NCBI GenBank assembly: GCA_023266575.1
Contig: JAHFPV010000011.1
Location: 62,001-126,000 of the forward strand
Source of the DNA: Sphingobium sp.
GTDB lineage: Bacteria > Pseudomonadota > Alphaproteobacteria > Sphingomonadales > Sphingomonadaceae
Reading direction: 5' to 3'
Length of the DNA: 64,000 bases
The position numbers and the translations under genes were made by a program. Of the stretch, positions 40,376 through 50,198 are shown one piece after another. The notes under the pieces are model-generated. The model saw only the letters and a program-made list of their open reading frames with translations. It did not search any database and was not told where the DNA came from. How positions within the stretch are numbered: the first letter of the stretch is position 1; every line of letters starts with the position of its first letter.

Positions 40376-41074
40376 GTGGCCCTGACGCCGCAAAATAGCG
40401 AAGCCTTCATGCGTGAAGTCGATGAAGCGGTCCGTCAGGACCAGCTTTTGACCGTGTGGCAGCGCTATGGGCGCTGGATATTGGTCGCGGTCGTCGTCGG
40501 CCTGGCGGCCTTTGGCGGCTGGCTCTACTGGCAGCATCATAGCAAGACCCAATCGGAAGCCGTGTCGGAACAGATGGACGCCGTGCTGGCGACCGCCACC
40601 GGCGGCGGCACCCCCGATGCCAAGCAACTGGACGCACTGACCAAGGCCGACCAGCCGGGCTATCGCGCGTCCGCCCTGCTGGTGCAAGCCGGCACCGCAT
40701 CGCGCAAGGGCGACGCCAAGGGCGCCATCGCGCTCTATGGCGCGATGGTCGCGGATACCGGGCTGGACCAGCCCTATCGCGATCTGGCGCTGATCCGCCA
40801 GACCGCGCTGCAATTTGAAACGCTAAAGCCGCAGCAAATCGTCGATCGCCTGAAACCGCTGGCGATCGAGGGTGCGCCCTGGTTCGGCAGCGCTGGCGAG
40901 CTGGTCGCCATCTCTTATATGAAAATGGGCAAAAACGACCTTGCCGGGCCGCTTTTCGCCGGAATCGCCAAGGATGCCAATGTGCCCCAGTCGATCCGTT
41001 CACGCGCGCGACAGATGGCAGGTTTATTGGGGATCGACGCGGTTGAATTGCCCGCTGATCCGGCACAGGGATGA
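40376..41074 (+). CDS. YfgM-like TPR membrane protein
   Basis: 232 residues from GTG at 40376, behind a CGGAGA site; the open frame extends to a TTG at 40325. Cytoplasmic N-terminus EAFMREVDEAVRQDQLLTVWQRYGRW, one membrane helix (about 33-52, ILVAVVVGLAAFGGWLYW), then a helical TPR_21-type domain to the end. YfgM in E. coli is an ancillary SecYEG/periplasmic-chaperone factor. The gene order YfgM-bamB-der is the same as in enterobacteria (yfgM-bamB-der), which supports the call. Its stop overlaps bamB by 4 bases. Confidence 0.88.
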   Translation: MALTPQNSEAFMREVDEAVRQDQLLTVWQRYGRWILVAVVVGLAAFGGWLYWQHHSKTQSEAVSEQMDAVLATATGGGTPDAKQLDALTKADQPGYRASALLVQAGTASRKGDAKGAIALYGAMVADTGLDQPYRDLALIRQTALQFETLKPQQIVDRLKPLAIEGAPWFGSAGELVAISYMKMGKNDLAGPLFAGIAKDANVPQSIRSRARQMAGLLGIDAVELPADPAQG

Positions 41075-42438
41075 ATGAGCGCATGGGAATGGACAGCATG
41101 AAGACAAAAGCGCCCATTGGCCGCGCCGTGACGCTCACCCTGATGATCGCGCTGCTGGCCGGCTGCGGCATTGTTGGCGGCAAGAAGGGTGGTCCCAAGA
41201 CCCCGGTGCTGGGCAACCGCGTGTCCATCCTGAACAATGAACAGGGTGTCGAGGTTGAACCCGCGCTGGCCGACGTGCCGGTCAGCCTGCCTGCCCCCTA
41301 TGTCAACGAACAATGGGCGCAGCCGGGCGGCGATCCGTCCAAGGCGATGGGCAATGTCTCGTTGGGCGGATCACCCACACAGGTGTGGAGCGCCTCGATC
41401 GAGGGCAGCTCGCCGCAGGCGCGCCTCGCCGCATCCCCGGTCGTGTCGGGCGGCAAGCTGTTCGTGACCGACGCGGGCGCGCATGTCATCGCGTTTGACG
41501 CGGCGAGTGGCGGCAAATTGTGGCAGACCAGCCTGCCTGCCGAGGGCAAGGGCAATGGCCGTTCGCTCTTCGGCGGCGGCGTCAGCGTATTGGGTGACCG
41601 GGTGTTCGCCAGCACGGGCCTTGGCGACGTATTCGCCCTCAATACCGCAGACGGGGCGATCATCTGGAAGAAGCATCTGGCCGGGCCATTGCGCGGCGCG
41701 CCGACGCTGGAAAATGGCCATGTCTATGTGATGGGTCAGGACAACCAGATTTTCGCGCTCAACCAGTCCGATGGCGAAACCCAGTGGACCGACAGCGGCA
41801 CATTGCAGGTGACCGGCGTGTTCGGCGTCGCCGCCCCCGCAGCCGCCCAGGGCACGGTGATCGCGGGTTACAGCTCCGGCGAACTGACCGCCTATCGCTA
41901 CGAAAATGGCCGCACCCTGTGGGGCGACGCCCTCTCGCGCACCAGCATTTCGACCGCCGTTGCGACGCTGACCGACATCGATGCCGACCCGGTGATTGAC
42001 CGAGGCCGGGTGTTCGCCATCGGTCAGGGCGGCCGCATGGCCTCCTATGAACTGACCAGCGGCCAGCGCCTGTGGGAAATCAATATTGCTGGCATCTCCA
42101 CCCCGTCGGTGGTCGGCGAATGGGTGTTCGTCGTCACCAGCGACGCCCGCCTGCTCTGCGTCGCGCGCGCCACCGGCAAGATCCGCTGGGTCAGCCAGCT
42201 GCGCCGCTGGCAGAAGGAAAAGAAGAAGGACAAGGCGATCCGCTGGACCGGCCCTGTTCTGGCGGGCAATCGCCTGATCGTCGTGTCCACGCGCGGCCAG
42301 ATGGTCTATGTCGATCCCACCAATGGCAGCGTGCAGGCCGAAGTGGACATGGATCGCTCCATGTCACTCTCGCCCATCGTCGCCAACAACATGCTTTATC
42401 TGCTTGCCGATGATGGAAAATTGACGGCACTCCGCTAA
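41071..42438 (+). CDS. bamB: Outer-membrane protein assembly factor BamB
   Basis: Lipoprotein of the BAM complex that folds outer-membrane beta-barrels. 455 residues (a Met at residue 10 is an alternative start). Lipobox LLAGC with lipidated Cys 32. A PQQ-like eight-blade beta-propeller follows, with repeats such as LFVTDAGAHVIAFDAASGGKLWQ, VFALNTADGAIIWKKHLAGPLRGAPTL and LWEINIAGISTPSVVGEWVFV. Longer than E. coli BamB (~390) because of N-terminal and inter-blade additions (WQKEKKKDKAIRW). It follows YfgM with an ATGA overlap and precedes der. Confidence 0.93.
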   Translation: MNERMGMDSMKTKAPIGRAVTLTLMIALLAGCGIVGGKKGGPKTPVLGNRVSILNNEQGVEVEPALADVPVSLPAPYVNEQWAQPGGDPSKAMGNVSLGGSPTQVWSASIEGSSPQARLAASPVVSGGKLFVTDAGAHVIAFDAASGGKLWQTSLPAEGKGNGRSLFGGGVSVLGDRVFASTGLGDVFALNTADGAIIWKKHLAGPLRGAPTLENGHVYVMGQDNQIFALNQSDGETQWTDSGTLQVTGVFGVAAPAAAQGTVIAGYSSGELTAYRYENGRTLWGDALSRTSISTAVATLTDIDADPVIDRGRVFAIGQGGRMASYELTSGQRLWEINIAGISTPSVVGEWVFVVTSDARLLCVARATGKIRWVSQLRRWQKEKKKDKAIRWTGPVLAGNRLIVVSTRGQMVYVDPTNGSVQAEVDMDRSMSLSPIVANNMLYLLADDGKLTALR

Positions 42439-42459
42439 GAGCAACAAATATGCTAGGCC

Positions 42460-42523
42460 TGCTCCCGCGAAGGCGGGAGTCCAGTTCCACCTTTCGGACT
42501 GGACTCCCGCCTTCGCGGGAGCA
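42460..42523. repeat. 26-bp perfect inverted repeat (REP-like) between bamB and der
   Basis: TGCTCCCGCGAAGGCGGGAG begins the left arm (42460-42485); its exact reverse complement fills 42498-42523, with a 12-base loop. Each arm also holds its own small palindrome CTCCCGC-GAAG-GCGGGAG. It starts 21 bases after bamB, could act as a terminator-like or mRNA-stabilising structure, and resembles the 50199-50222 palindrome. Confidence 0.85.
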
Positions 42524-42567
42524 CCGCATTTGTCGATTTTGAATTTGTCAGAAGGAAACGGGCCTCC

Positions 42568-43932
42568 ATGCTGCCCACAGTAGCCATTGTCGGGCGGCCC
42601 AATGTGGGCAAGTCCACTCTCTTCAACCGCCTGGTCGGCAAGAAGCTGGCGCTGGTCGACGACCAGCCCGGCGTCACCCGCGACCGGCGGGAGGGCGAGG
42701 CGCATCTGCTTGGCCTGGACTTCATCATCGTCGATACCGCCGGTTATGAGGATGAAGACGCCAATAGCCTGCCCGGCCGGATGCGGATGCAGACCGAGGC
42801 GGCAGTCGAAAATTGCGACTTGGCCCTCTTCATGATCGACGCGCGCGCCGGCATCACCCCGCTGGACGAGGAAATCGCCCGCTGGCTGCGCGCCAATGAT
42901 GCCCCGGTCGTGCTGGTTGCCAACAAGGCGGAGGGCAAGGCCGCCGATGATGGCGTGATGGAATCCTTCAGCCTGGGACTGGGCGAACCTATCCCCTTTT
43001 CCGCCGAACATGGTCAAGGCATGGCCGACCTGTTTCAGGCGCTGCTGCCGTATCTGGAAAAGGAAGATGACGAGCCGCACGAAAAGGAATTTTACGAGGA
43101 TGACGAGAGCGCGCCGCTCAAGCTCGCCATCGTCGGCCGTCCCAACGCTGGCAAATCCACGCTGATCAACCGGCTGCTGGGCGAAAACCGCCTGCTGACC
43201 GGCCCGGAAGCGGGCATCACCCGCGACAGCATCGCCGTTGACTGGATGTGGGTCAGCGACGAGGGCCAGGAACGCCCCGTCCGCCTGATCGACACTGCCG
43301 GAATGCGCAAACATGCCAAGGTGCAGGACAAGCTGGAAAAGCTGGCCGTCACCGATGGTCTGAACGCTGTGAACTTCGCCGAAGTCGTCGTGCTGCTGCT
43401 CGATTCGACCCGCGGGCTGGAGGCGCAGGATCTGCGCATCGCCGACAAGGTGCTGGAGGAAGGGCGGGCGCTCGTCGTCGCGCTCAACAAATGGGATACG
43501 GTGGAACATGGTTCGGCCCTCTATCAGGGCATCAAGCAGGCGCTGTTCGACGGCCTCGCGCAGGTGCGCGGCGTGCCGATCATGACCGTGTCGGCCGCGA
43601 CCGGCAAGGGGCTGGACGACCTGATCCGCGTCGCGTTCGAAACCCGCACCACCTGGTCGAAGCGCGTGTCCACCGGCGTTCTCAACCGCTGGTTTGAAAG
43701 CGCGCTGGAGGCCAATCCCCCGCCAGCGCCGGGCGGCAAGCGGATCAAGCTGCGCTACATCACCCAGGCCAAGACCCGCCCCCCCGGCTTCATCCTGTTC
43801 GGCACGCGGCTGGACGACCTGCCCGAAAGCTATCGCCGCTATCTGGTCAATGGCATCCGCAAGGAATTGGGCTTTGGTGCGGTGCCGGTGCGGCTGACGC
43901 TGCGCAGCGCCAAAAACCCGTTCGGCAAATAG
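42568..43932 (+). CDS. der: Ribosome-associated GTPase Der (EngA)
   Basis: Essential GTPase for 50S subunit maturation. 454 residues with two tandem G domains. G1: GRPNVGKST (about 8-16) with DTAGYED and NKAEG. G2: GRPNAGKST (about 191) with DTAGMRKHAKV and ALNKWDT. A C-terminal KH-like domain follows (RIKLRYITQAKTRPPGFILFGTRLDDLPESYRRYL). All G motifs are intact. It is followed after 5 bases by a TusA-like gene. Confidence 0.97.
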   Translation: MLPTVAIVGRPNVGKSTLFNRLVGKKLALVDDQPGVTRDRREGEAHLLGLDFIIVDTAGYEDEDANSLPGRMRMQTEAAVENCDLALFMIDARAGITPLDEEIARWLRANDAPVVLVANKAEGKAADDGVMESFSLGLGEPIPFSAEHGQGMADLFQALLPYLEKEDDEPHEKEFYEDDESAPLKLAIVGRPNAGKSTLINRLLGENRLLTGPEAGITRDSIAVDWMWVSDEGQERPVRLIDTAGMRKHAKVQDKLEKLAVTDGLNAVNFAEVVVLLLDSTRGLEAQDLRIADKVLEEGRALVVALNKWDTVEHGSALYQGIKQALFDGLAQVRGVPIMTVSAATGKGLDDLIRVAFETRTTWSKRVSTGVLNRWFESALEANPPPAPGGKRIKLRYITQAKTRPPGFILFGTRLDDLPESYRRYLVNGIRKELGFGAVPVRLTLRSAKNPFGK

Positions 43933-43937
43933 GCGCG

Positions 43938-44153
43938 ATGGCCGATCCGGTCATCGTCCATGCGCGCGGCATGAAATGTCCCTGGCCCGCCCTGCGCGCG
44001 GCACGGGCCATGCGCGATGCCGACGCCATCAGAATCGAAGCGGACGACCCGATTGCCGGGCGCGAACTGGAAGCGCTCGCCCGGCAGCATGGCTGGTCCT
44101 TTACGGTCCTCGACACCCATTGTTATGCGCTGTCGCAGATTGCGCCAGATTGA
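43938..44153 (+). CDS. TusA/SirA-family sulfur carrier-like protein
   Basis: 71-residue protein with the TusA signature HARGMKCPWPALRAARAM; the persulfide-carrying cysteine is C14 in the CPxP motif. A second conserved region DDPIAGRELEALARQHGWSF matches the family fold, and HCYAL near the end adds a Cys. TusA-like proteins relay sulfur for tRNA thiolation or other acceptors. No partner TusBCDE genes are near, so the acceptor is unknown. Five bases after der, probably co-transcribed. Confidence 0.9.
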   Translation: MADPVIVHARGMKCPWPALRAARAMRDADAIRIEADDPIAGRELEALARQHGWSFTVLDTHCYALSQIAPD

Positions 44154-44243
44154 AGCGAACAATCCATTGCTCTTCGCCACGCTTTAACGCTCTGTTTACG
44201 CGCACCGCCTATTTTCTTGTCTGTAGAGCAAGGAGTGGCACGG

Positions 44244-44684
44244 GTGCCTCATCAAGAAGCCGACCTCGTCAATTGGAGCGATTTTGCACGGACCCGCGGT
44301 GAGCTGGGTACGGCATTTCTGCGCATCCTTGGCTATTTCCGTGAAGATGGCGCCAAATCCATCAGCGCGGTAGAGGATGCGTTTCGCGCCCGCAATGCCG
44401 CCGCGCTGGTGACGCCCGCCCATACGCTCAAGGGCGAATCGGCGCAATTTGGCGCCTATCGGCTGAGCGCCATGGCCGAAGAAATCGAGATGGTCGCCCG
44501 CCGCTGCGTGGAAACGCGGGAAAGCCCGGACGAACTGATCGAAACCGTCGTGGCGCTGCGCCCCTGTTTTTCCGAGACGATGGCGCTGCTGGACCGTGAC
44601 GCCAACCCGCTGGTGGCGCGTCGTCCGGTGACATTTGGCCGTCGCGCGGACACCCCGGCACAGGGCTTTGGCCGCGCGGTCTGA
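44244..44684 (+). CDS. Hpt-domain phosphotransfer protein
   Basis: 146 residues from GTG at 44244 (AAGGAG site eight bases before; a TTG at 44217 is in frame). A single histidine-phosphotransfer domain of four helices: phospho-accepting H60 in AHTLKGESAQFGAYRLS, the HxxKG(E/S)A consensus. The C-terminal ~25 residues are basic and disordered. Such free-standing Hpt proteins shuttle phosphate between hybrid kinases and response regulators. No kinase is adjacent, so its partners must be elsewhere. Confidence 0.88.
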   Translation: MPHQEADLVNWSDFARTRGELGTAFLRILGYFREDGAKSISAVEDAFRARNAAALVTPAHTLKGESAQFGAYRLSAMAEEIEMVARRCVETRESPDELIETVVALRPCFSETMALLDRDANPLVARRPVTFGRRADTPAQGFGRAV

Positions 44685-44721
44685 TTTTTCCGTATTGAAA
44701 TAAAACCCAACCTGCCCCCAT

Positions 44722-45735
44722 ATGGCAGGCATGACACGCTTTTCCATGCTCGACCTCGTCCCCGTTCGCGAAGGGGACAGCGTCGCCACCGCACTGGCCA
44801 ATGCCGCCGATCTTGCCGCCCATGCCGAAATGCTGGGCTATCATCGCTACTGGGTCGCCGAACATCATGGCATGGCGGGCATCGCGTCTGCCGCCACATC
44901 GGTCGTGCTGGCGCATATCGGCCATGCGACCTCCACCATCCGCATCGGCGCAGGCGGCATCATGCTGCCCAACCATGCCCCTCTGCTGATCGCCGAACAA
45001 TTTGGCACGCTTGCCGCCCTGTTCCCCGGCCGGGTCGATCTGGGGCTGGGCCGCGCGCCCGGTTCCGACCAGCGGGTGGCGCAGGCGATCCGCCGCAATC
45101 TGACGGGCGGCGCGGATCAGTTCCCGCGCGACGTGATGGAGTTGCAGGCCTATTTCGCGGGCGATGACCGATTGGGCATTCAGGCGACACCCGGCGCGGG
45201 CGAGGATGTGCCGCTATGGATTTTGGGGTCCAGCCTCTATGGCGCGCAACTCGCCGCCGCGCTCGGCCTGCCCTACGCCTTCGCCTCCCACTTCGCACCC
45301 GGCGCGCTGGATGACGCGATTGCGATCTACCGCCGCGATTTCCGGCCTTCGGCACAGCTCAAAAACCCCTATGTCATGGCAGGCTATAATGTCTTTGCTG
45401 CAGACAGCGCCGACGAAGCCCAACTGCTCGCCAGTTCGATGCAGCAGGCGTTCGTGCGCCTGCGCACCGGCCAGCCGGGCAAGCTCCAGCCGCCGGTGGA
45501 GGGCTATTATGACAGCCTGCCGCCCCAGGCGCAGGCGATGCTGTCCGACGTGCTAAGCGTCTCCAGCATCGGTACCCAGGCCGATGTCGAGCGCGACCTG
45601 ACCGCCTTCGTGGCGCGCACTCAGGTCGACGAACTGATCCTCACCAGCCAGATCCATGATGTGGCTGCGCGCAAGCACAGCGTCGCCATCGCCATGGCCG
45701 CAGCACAGGCACTCACTGCCCGCGAACCGGCCTGA
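44722..45735 (+). CDS. LLM-class flavin-dependent oxidoreductase (luciferase-like)
   Basis: 337-residue monooxygenase-like TIM barrel using FMN/F420-type flavin. Motifs: [76 protein letters not shown]. These match the MsnO8/YwqA-like subfamily of LLM proteins, common and mostly uncharacterised. ATG at 44722 (MAGMTRF), with Met 4 as an alternative. The 3' end overlaps the convergent acyltransferase gene by 23 bases. Confidence 0.92.
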   Translation: MAGMTRFSMLDLVPVREGDSVATALANAADLAAHAEMLGYHRYWVAEHHGMAGIASAATSVVLAHIGHATSTIRIGAGGIMLPNHAPLLIAEQFGTLAALFPGRVDLGLGRAPGSDQRVAQAIRRNLTGGADQFPRDVMELQAYFAGDDRLGIQATPGAGEDVPLWILGSSLYGAQLAAALGLPYAFASHFAPGALDDAIAIYRRDFRPSAQLKNPYVMAGYNVFAADSADEAQLLASSMQQAFVRLRTGQPGKLQPPVEGYYDSLPPQAQAMLSDVLSVSSIGTQADVERDLTAFVARTQVDELILTSQIHDVAARKHSVAIAMAAAQALTAREPA

Positions 45736-46804
45736 TCCGTCCGCCGCTCAGCATAGTGGCCGCGCCGGGCGCGATCCGGCGCAGCAGCGTGGCGATCAGC
45801 ATGACTGCGCCCAGCACCAGCAGCGGCTGGATCACCAGATAGACTGGATAGAGCGGCGATCCGAGCGGCCCGAACATCTGGCCCAGCAATGGCCCGAACA
45901 GCCAGATCAGGATCAGGTGCGCGCAGAACAGGAAGAAGGCGAACGGCTCGATCCGCAGCAATACGCCACGCACACCGCTCCCCGCCAGCGCCCAGGCCAG
46001 CCGCCAGAAGGCGAGCGCCGCTGCGACCCGCACCGCCAGATCGATGGCATTGCGCAGCGGCAGGGACGGCAATTCCGCCAGCCCGACCATCACATAAAGC
46101 TGGACGCTGATCAGCAGCGCAAAGGGCAGCACTGCCGTCGCCAGCGGCAGCGCAATCGCCCGCCGCTCCCACCCGCCACGCCGGGCGAGGATGCCGAGCG
46201 TGAAGAAGCACAGGATCGACGCCCGCATCAGCACCGGCGGCCCCAGCCCCGCGACATGCGCCGCCACCGCCGCCATGACCACCAGCCACAACGCCCATCC
46301 CGGCGATCGCACCAACAGCGGTGCGGCAACCATGCACAGGAACAGGTCGCGCAAAAACGGCATCTGGACATTGATGTCAGGATTGCGGCTGACGATCAGC
46401 AGTTCCTCCACCACCCACCAGGGCGACGTCGGCACCGGCGCGCTCAGCGACCCGAACCAGGCAGCGCCCGACACCAGCAGGATCGCCAGCCCGTTCCACA
46501 GGATCATCGGCAGCGCTATCGTCCGCGCCTTGCGCCGGACATGGCCCTGCCAGTGCCGCGCGCTCTGCGACCCAGCGACCAGCCAGCCTGAAATCATCCC
46601 CAGCAGCGGCACGGCGCTGCGCCCGAATATCTCCATCAAGGCCCAGCGCAGATTCTCCTGCGCGGTGCCGCGCAGCGCGTCCAGCGTCTCGCCATTCTGC
46701 CCGGTCCAGGCATGGACATAGACGACGCCAAGGATACAGATGACACGGGCTATGGCGATCGCGTCGGAGCGACGCGCTCCATCGGCCACTATCGTTTCGG
46801 ACAA
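45713..46804 (-). CDS. Acyltransferase family 3 (OafA/YrhL-like) membrane protein
   Basis: Integral-membrane O-acyltransferase with about ten helices. The family N-terminus [19 protein letters not shown] carries the catalytic histidine. [17 protein letters not shown] and [18 protein letters not shown] follow. The frame is open to 46927, but residues before the first helix look non-conserved. I took the TTG at 46804 as start because acyltransferase-3 proteins begin shortly before the first helix; the start remains uncertain. Likely acetylates a surface polysaccharide or glycolipid. Divergent from the HerA-like gene. Confidence 0.82.
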   Translation of the reverse strand: MSETIVADGARRSDAIAIARVICILGVVYVHAWTGQNGETLDALRGTAQENLRWALMEIFGRSAVPLLGMISGWLVAGSQSARHWQGHVRRKARTIALPMILWNGLAILLVSGAAWFGSLSAPVPTSPWWVVEELLIVSRNPDINVQMPFLRDLFLCMVAAPLLVRSPGWALWLVVMAAVAAHVAGLGPPVLMRASILCFFTLGILARRGGWERRAIALPLATAVLPFALLISVQLYVMVGLAELPSLPLRNAIDLAVRVAAALAFWRLAWALAGSGVRGVLLRIEPFAFFLFCAHLILIWLFGPLLGQMFGPLGSPLYPVYLVIQPLLVLGAVMLIATLLRRIAPGAATMLSGGRIRPVRGQ

Positions 46805-46999
46805 GCAAAGATCCTGACTGTTACGCGGCAATAATGCGCCAACTGGCCCGCTGTTCCGCGCCGCCTCATGTCGATCCGTTTCGGACCTGTGTCTACCGCG
46901 CATTAACCCTGTGCGGCTATAAGCCAATCTTTACCTCTATCGCCTAGATAAGTCCCTGTTTGCCGGAAGCCGCTCCGGTCGAAGGGACGACAAAGGCTC

Positions 47000-48655
47000 A
47001 TGACCCAGATGCCGGGCGCACATCAATTTGCCAATGCTGCATCGTCCGCGCACCCCGCACTGGGGCAGGCCATGGGTATGGTGTTCCAGATTGCCGGCTC
47101 CAGTTCCAAGGTCATGATCGACGCCACGCGCCTTGCCCTGCTGGGGCAGGACCCCGACCCCTGCACCGCAATGGCGGGACAGGTCGGCAGCCAGGTGAAG
47201 ATGCGCGTCGGCCAATGCTGGCTGGTCGCCAGCGTGCGCGCGATGACGCTGGATCAGGCGAGCAAGAGCATCATCGCCGACATCGACTTTCTGGGCGAGG
47301 GCGATGAGGAGCAACTGACCGGCCGCATCTATCGCTTCCGCCGCGGCGTGACCCGCTATCCGACGCCAGGCACCGAAATCTTCCCGGTGTCGGGCAGCGA
47401 CATGCAGCAAATCTATGCCGCCGATGACCGCCCCAATGTCGAAATCGGCACCGTCTATCCCACCAACGATACCCGCGCCGCCCTCTATGTCGATTCGATG
47501 CTGGGCAAGCATTTTGCGCTGCTCGGCTCCACCGGCACCGGCAAATCGACCAGCGCCGCGCTGATCCTGCACCGCATCTGCGACCTGTCGCCGCAGGGGC
47601 ATATCGTCATGATCGATCCCCATGGCGAATATGGCGCGGCCTTCGCCACCAATGGCGCGGTGTTCGACATCAACAATCTGGCCCTGCCCTATTGGCTGAT
47701 GAATTTTGAGGAACATTGTGAGGTGTTCGTCACCTCGTCAGGTTCCGAACGCACGGTCGATTGCGACATTCTCGCCAAATGCCTGCTCGCCGCGCGCTCC
47801 AAGAATCGCCTGGCCGAACAGATTGGCCGCCTGACCGTCGATTCGCCGATCCCCTATCTGCTGTCCGACCTCACCTCCATCCTCCAGAACGAGATGGGCA
47901 AGCTCGACAAGGGCACCAATTCGCTGCCCTATATGCGGCTCAAGACCAAGATTGACGAGATCAAGGCGGACCCGCGCTACAGCTTCATGTTCTCGGGCAT
48001 GTTGGTCGCCGACACGATGCAGGCCTTCATCGCCAAGATTTTCCGCCTGCCATCGGACGGCAAGCCGATCTCCATCATCGACGTGTCCGCCATGCCATCC
48101 GACATCACCTCCACCGTCGTGTCGGTATTGTCCAGGTTAGTGTTCGACTATGCCATCTGGGCGCGCGACGAGCCGCAGCGGCCGATCCTGCTGGTCTGCG
48201 AAGAGGCCCATCGCTACATCCCCAACAGCACCACCGGCGCAGGGCAGGCAGTCCGCAAGATATTGGAGCGGATCGCCAAGGAAGGCCGTAAATATGGCGT
48301 GTCGCTGGGCCTCATCACCCAGCGTCCCTCGGACCTTGCCGAAGGCGTGCTGTCGCAGTGCGGCACCATCATTTCGATGCGCCTGAACAACGACCGTGAC
48401 CAGGCCTTCGTGAAGGCCGCCATGCCCGAAGGCGCGCGCGGCTTCCTCGATTCCATCCCCGCGCTGCGCAATCGGGAGGCGATCATCTGCGGCGAGGGTG
48501 TCGCGGTGCCGATCCGCGTCGCGCTCGACAATCTGGAAGAACATCGCCGCCCCGCATCGGGCGATCCCAGCTTCACCGAACTTTGGCGCCAGTCAGGCGG
48601 CGAGGACGCCATCCTCGACCGCACCATCACCCGCTGGCGCAACCAGGGGCGTTAA
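47000..48655 (+). CDS. HerA-like (DUF87) hexameric ATPase
   Basis: 551-residue FtsK/HerA-family DNA-translocase-like ATPase. An N-terminal HAS-barrel-like region (about 20-115) precedes the ATPase with Walker A GSTGTGKST (176-184), HIVMIDPHGEYGAAF, Walker B PILLVCEEAHRYIP and sensor/arginine region GLITQRPSDLAEGVLSQCGTIISMRLNNDRDQAFV. Bacterial HerA proteins work with a nuclease such as NurA or a Sir2/other effector in repair or defence, but no such gene is adjacent. It stands alone, which is common for this housekeeping-type DUF87 protein in alphaproteobacteria. Start ATG at 47000. Confidence 0.9.
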   Translation: MTQMPGAHQFANAASSAHPALGQAMGMVFQIAGSSSKVMIDATRLALLGQDPDPCTAMAGQVGSQVKMRVGQCWLVASVRAMTLDQASKSIIADIDFLGEGDEEQLTGRIYRFRRGVTRYPTPGTEIFPVSGSDMQQIYAADDRPNVEIGTVYPTNDTRAALYVDSMLGKHFALLGSTGTGKSTSAALILHRICDLSPQGHIVMIDPHGEYGAAFATNGAVFDINNLALPYWLMNFEEHCEVFVTSSGSERTVDCDILAKCLLAARSKNRLAEQIGRLTVDSPIPYLLSDLTSILQNEMGKLDKGTNSLPYMRLKTKIDEIKADPRYSFMFSGMLVADTMQAFIAKIFRLPSDGKPISIIDVSAMPSDITSTVVSVLSRLVFDYAIWARDEPQRPILLVCEEAHRYIPNSTTGAGQAVRKILERIAKEGRKYGVSLGLITQRPSDLAEGVLSQCGTIISMRLNNDRDQAFVKAAMPEGARGFLDSIPALRNREAIICGEGVAVPIRVALDNLEEHRRPASGDPSFTELWRQSGGEDAILDRTITRWRNQGR

Positions 48656-48666
48656 AAATGCATCCG

Positions 48667-48698
48667 TTCGCCCTGAGCCTGTCGAAGGGTCGCCCTTC
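48667..48698. repeat. Short dispersed-type repeat with hairpin
   Basis: TTCGCCCTGAGCCTGTCGAA followed by GGGTCGCCCTTC lies between the HerA-like and MATE genes. The 3' part GAAGGG-TC-GCCCTTC can form a hairpin. The string looks like the dispersed TTCGCCCTGAGCCTGTCGAAGG family seen in sphingomonads. Only one copy is in this window, so this is recognition rather than proof. Confidence 0.45.
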
Positions 48699-48726
48699 TT
48701 GAAATGCAATGCAGGGCTTCGATCAT

Positions 48727-50175
48727 TCACCCCGTCGGCGCGATCCGCCCGGCTGGCTCAGCCTCGCTGTTCACCGATTCGCGACATTCTTCCTCATGCA
48801 CCGGCACCAGCAGCTTGGCCTTGCGCCAGCCGCCATGGGCATAGACGAGGAACGCCAGCAGCAGTGATACGAACGACCCGGCCGGAAAGCTGAACCACAG
48901 CGCGTCCGGCCCGATCAGCGGATAGGCGACATAATAAAAGCCGATCCGCACCACGAACAAAGTGAAGATCAGGATGATCAGCGGCTTCACCACCACGCCA
49001 TTGGCGCGCATCACCCCGAACAGGATCATGGTGCAGCCAAAGGCGATGAAGCTCCAGCTGACCCGCAACTGCATGTGCCACGCTTCGGCAATCACCGCGC
49101 CATTATCGCCCAGGAACAACCCCAGCAACGGCTCGTGAAACACCAGCATCACCGCGACCATCGTGCCGGTAATCAGCAATTGATAGCCGATGCCGACCCC
49201 GGTGATCCGGCTGATCCGGTCCCACCGGCCAGCGCCGACATTCTGTGCCGCCATCGCGCTGACCGCCGCGCCCATCGCCATGGCGGGCATCTGGAGATAG
49301 GTCCATAGCTGCTGCGACGCGCCATAGGCCGCCGTCACCAGCAGCCCTTCGCGATTGACCAGGCCGATCATCACGAGTCCCGACGCGGACATGACGATCA
49401 TCTGGAGGCCCATCGGCAGCCCCTTGCCCAGCAGCACCCCCATCTGGTCGGCAGCGGGGCGCAGATAGGCGAGTTCCGGCCCGCGCAATCGCAGCGGCAG
49501 ATCCTTGGCATAGGTATAGGCGATGATGCCGATCAGGCTGACAAAGCCCGCCACCGCGGTCGCGGTCGCCGATCCGGCAATGCCCATGGCGGGAAACGGC
49601 CCTAGCCCCAGGATCAGCACGGGGTTGAGGATCAAGTCCAAGGCCACGCTGACGATCATGAAGATGAGCGGCGTGCGCGCATCCCCCACCCCGCGCAGGC
49701 CCATCATGATCATCACCGACAACAGGCTGGCGGGCATCGCAACAAAGATGACGCGCAGATAGACCAGCGCCATGTCATAGGCTTCCGCCGGGGTCGCCAG
49801 CATCCGCAGCAGCGCCGGCGCGCCCAGCCAGCCCGCCGTCGAAACCACGACCGCCATCGCCATGCAGAAACCGACTGCCGATCCGAACGCGCGCCGCGCC
49901 GCGTCGATATCGCGCCGTCCCATCGACTGGCCGATCATGACAGTGGACGCCATGCCAAAGCCGAACACGACCGAGAACATGAGGAACATGATGATATTGG
50001 CGTTGGCGGTGGCCGCCAGCGCCTGCGGCCCCAGAAACCGCCCGACCCAGATCGCGTTGATCGAGCCATTCAAGGACTGGAGGATATTCGACGCCAGCGT
50101 GGGAATGGCGAACAGCAGCAGCGTGGCAGCGATCGGCCCCTGCGTCAGGTCTTTTCCGCCCGCTGTCCCTGTCAC
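48727..50175 (-). CDS. MATE-family multidrug/toxin efflux transporter
   Basis: 482-residue inner-membrane exporter with twelve predicted helices in two homologous halves. Opening GPIAATLLLFAIPTLASNILQSLNGSINAIWVGRFLGPQALAA and the second-half GKGLPMGLQMIVMSASGLVMIGLVNREG are typical of MatE repeats. It exchanges Na+ or H+ for organic cations; substrate not predictable. GTG start at 50175 with GGGGAGAGG upstream. The soluble C-tail after the last helix ends PTG. Confidence 0.92.
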   Translation of the reverse strand: MTGTAGGKDLTQGPIAATLLLFAIPTLASNILQSLNGSINAIWVGRFLGPQALAATANANIIMFLMFSVVFGFGMASTVMIGQSMGRRDIDAARRAFGSAVGFCMAMAVVVSTAGWLGAPALLRMLATPAEAYDMALVYLRVIFVAMPASLLSVMIMMGLRGVGDARTPLIFMIVSVALDLILNPVLILGLGPFPAMGIAGSATATAVAGFVSLIGIIAYTYAKDLPLRLRGPELAYLRPAADQMGVLLGKGLPMGLQMIVMSASGLVMIGLVNREGLLVTAAYGASQQLWTYLQMPAMAMGAAVSAMAAQNVGAGRWDRISRITGVGIGYQLLITGTMVAVMLVFHEPLLGLFLGDNGAVIAEAWHMQLRVSWSFIAFGCTMILFGVMRANGVVVKPLIILIFTLFVVRIGFYYVAYPLIGPDALWFSFPAGSFVSLLLAFLVYAHGGWRKAKLLVPVHEEECRESVNSEAEPAGRIAPTG

Positions 50176-50198
50176 TTGCTGCCTCTCCCCTCGTGCCG

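Noticed and set aside
47000-50175. HerA-like ATPase as part of a defence island
   Set aside because: Neighbours are an acyltransferase and a MATE transporter; no nuclease, Sir2, TIR or other effector is seen.
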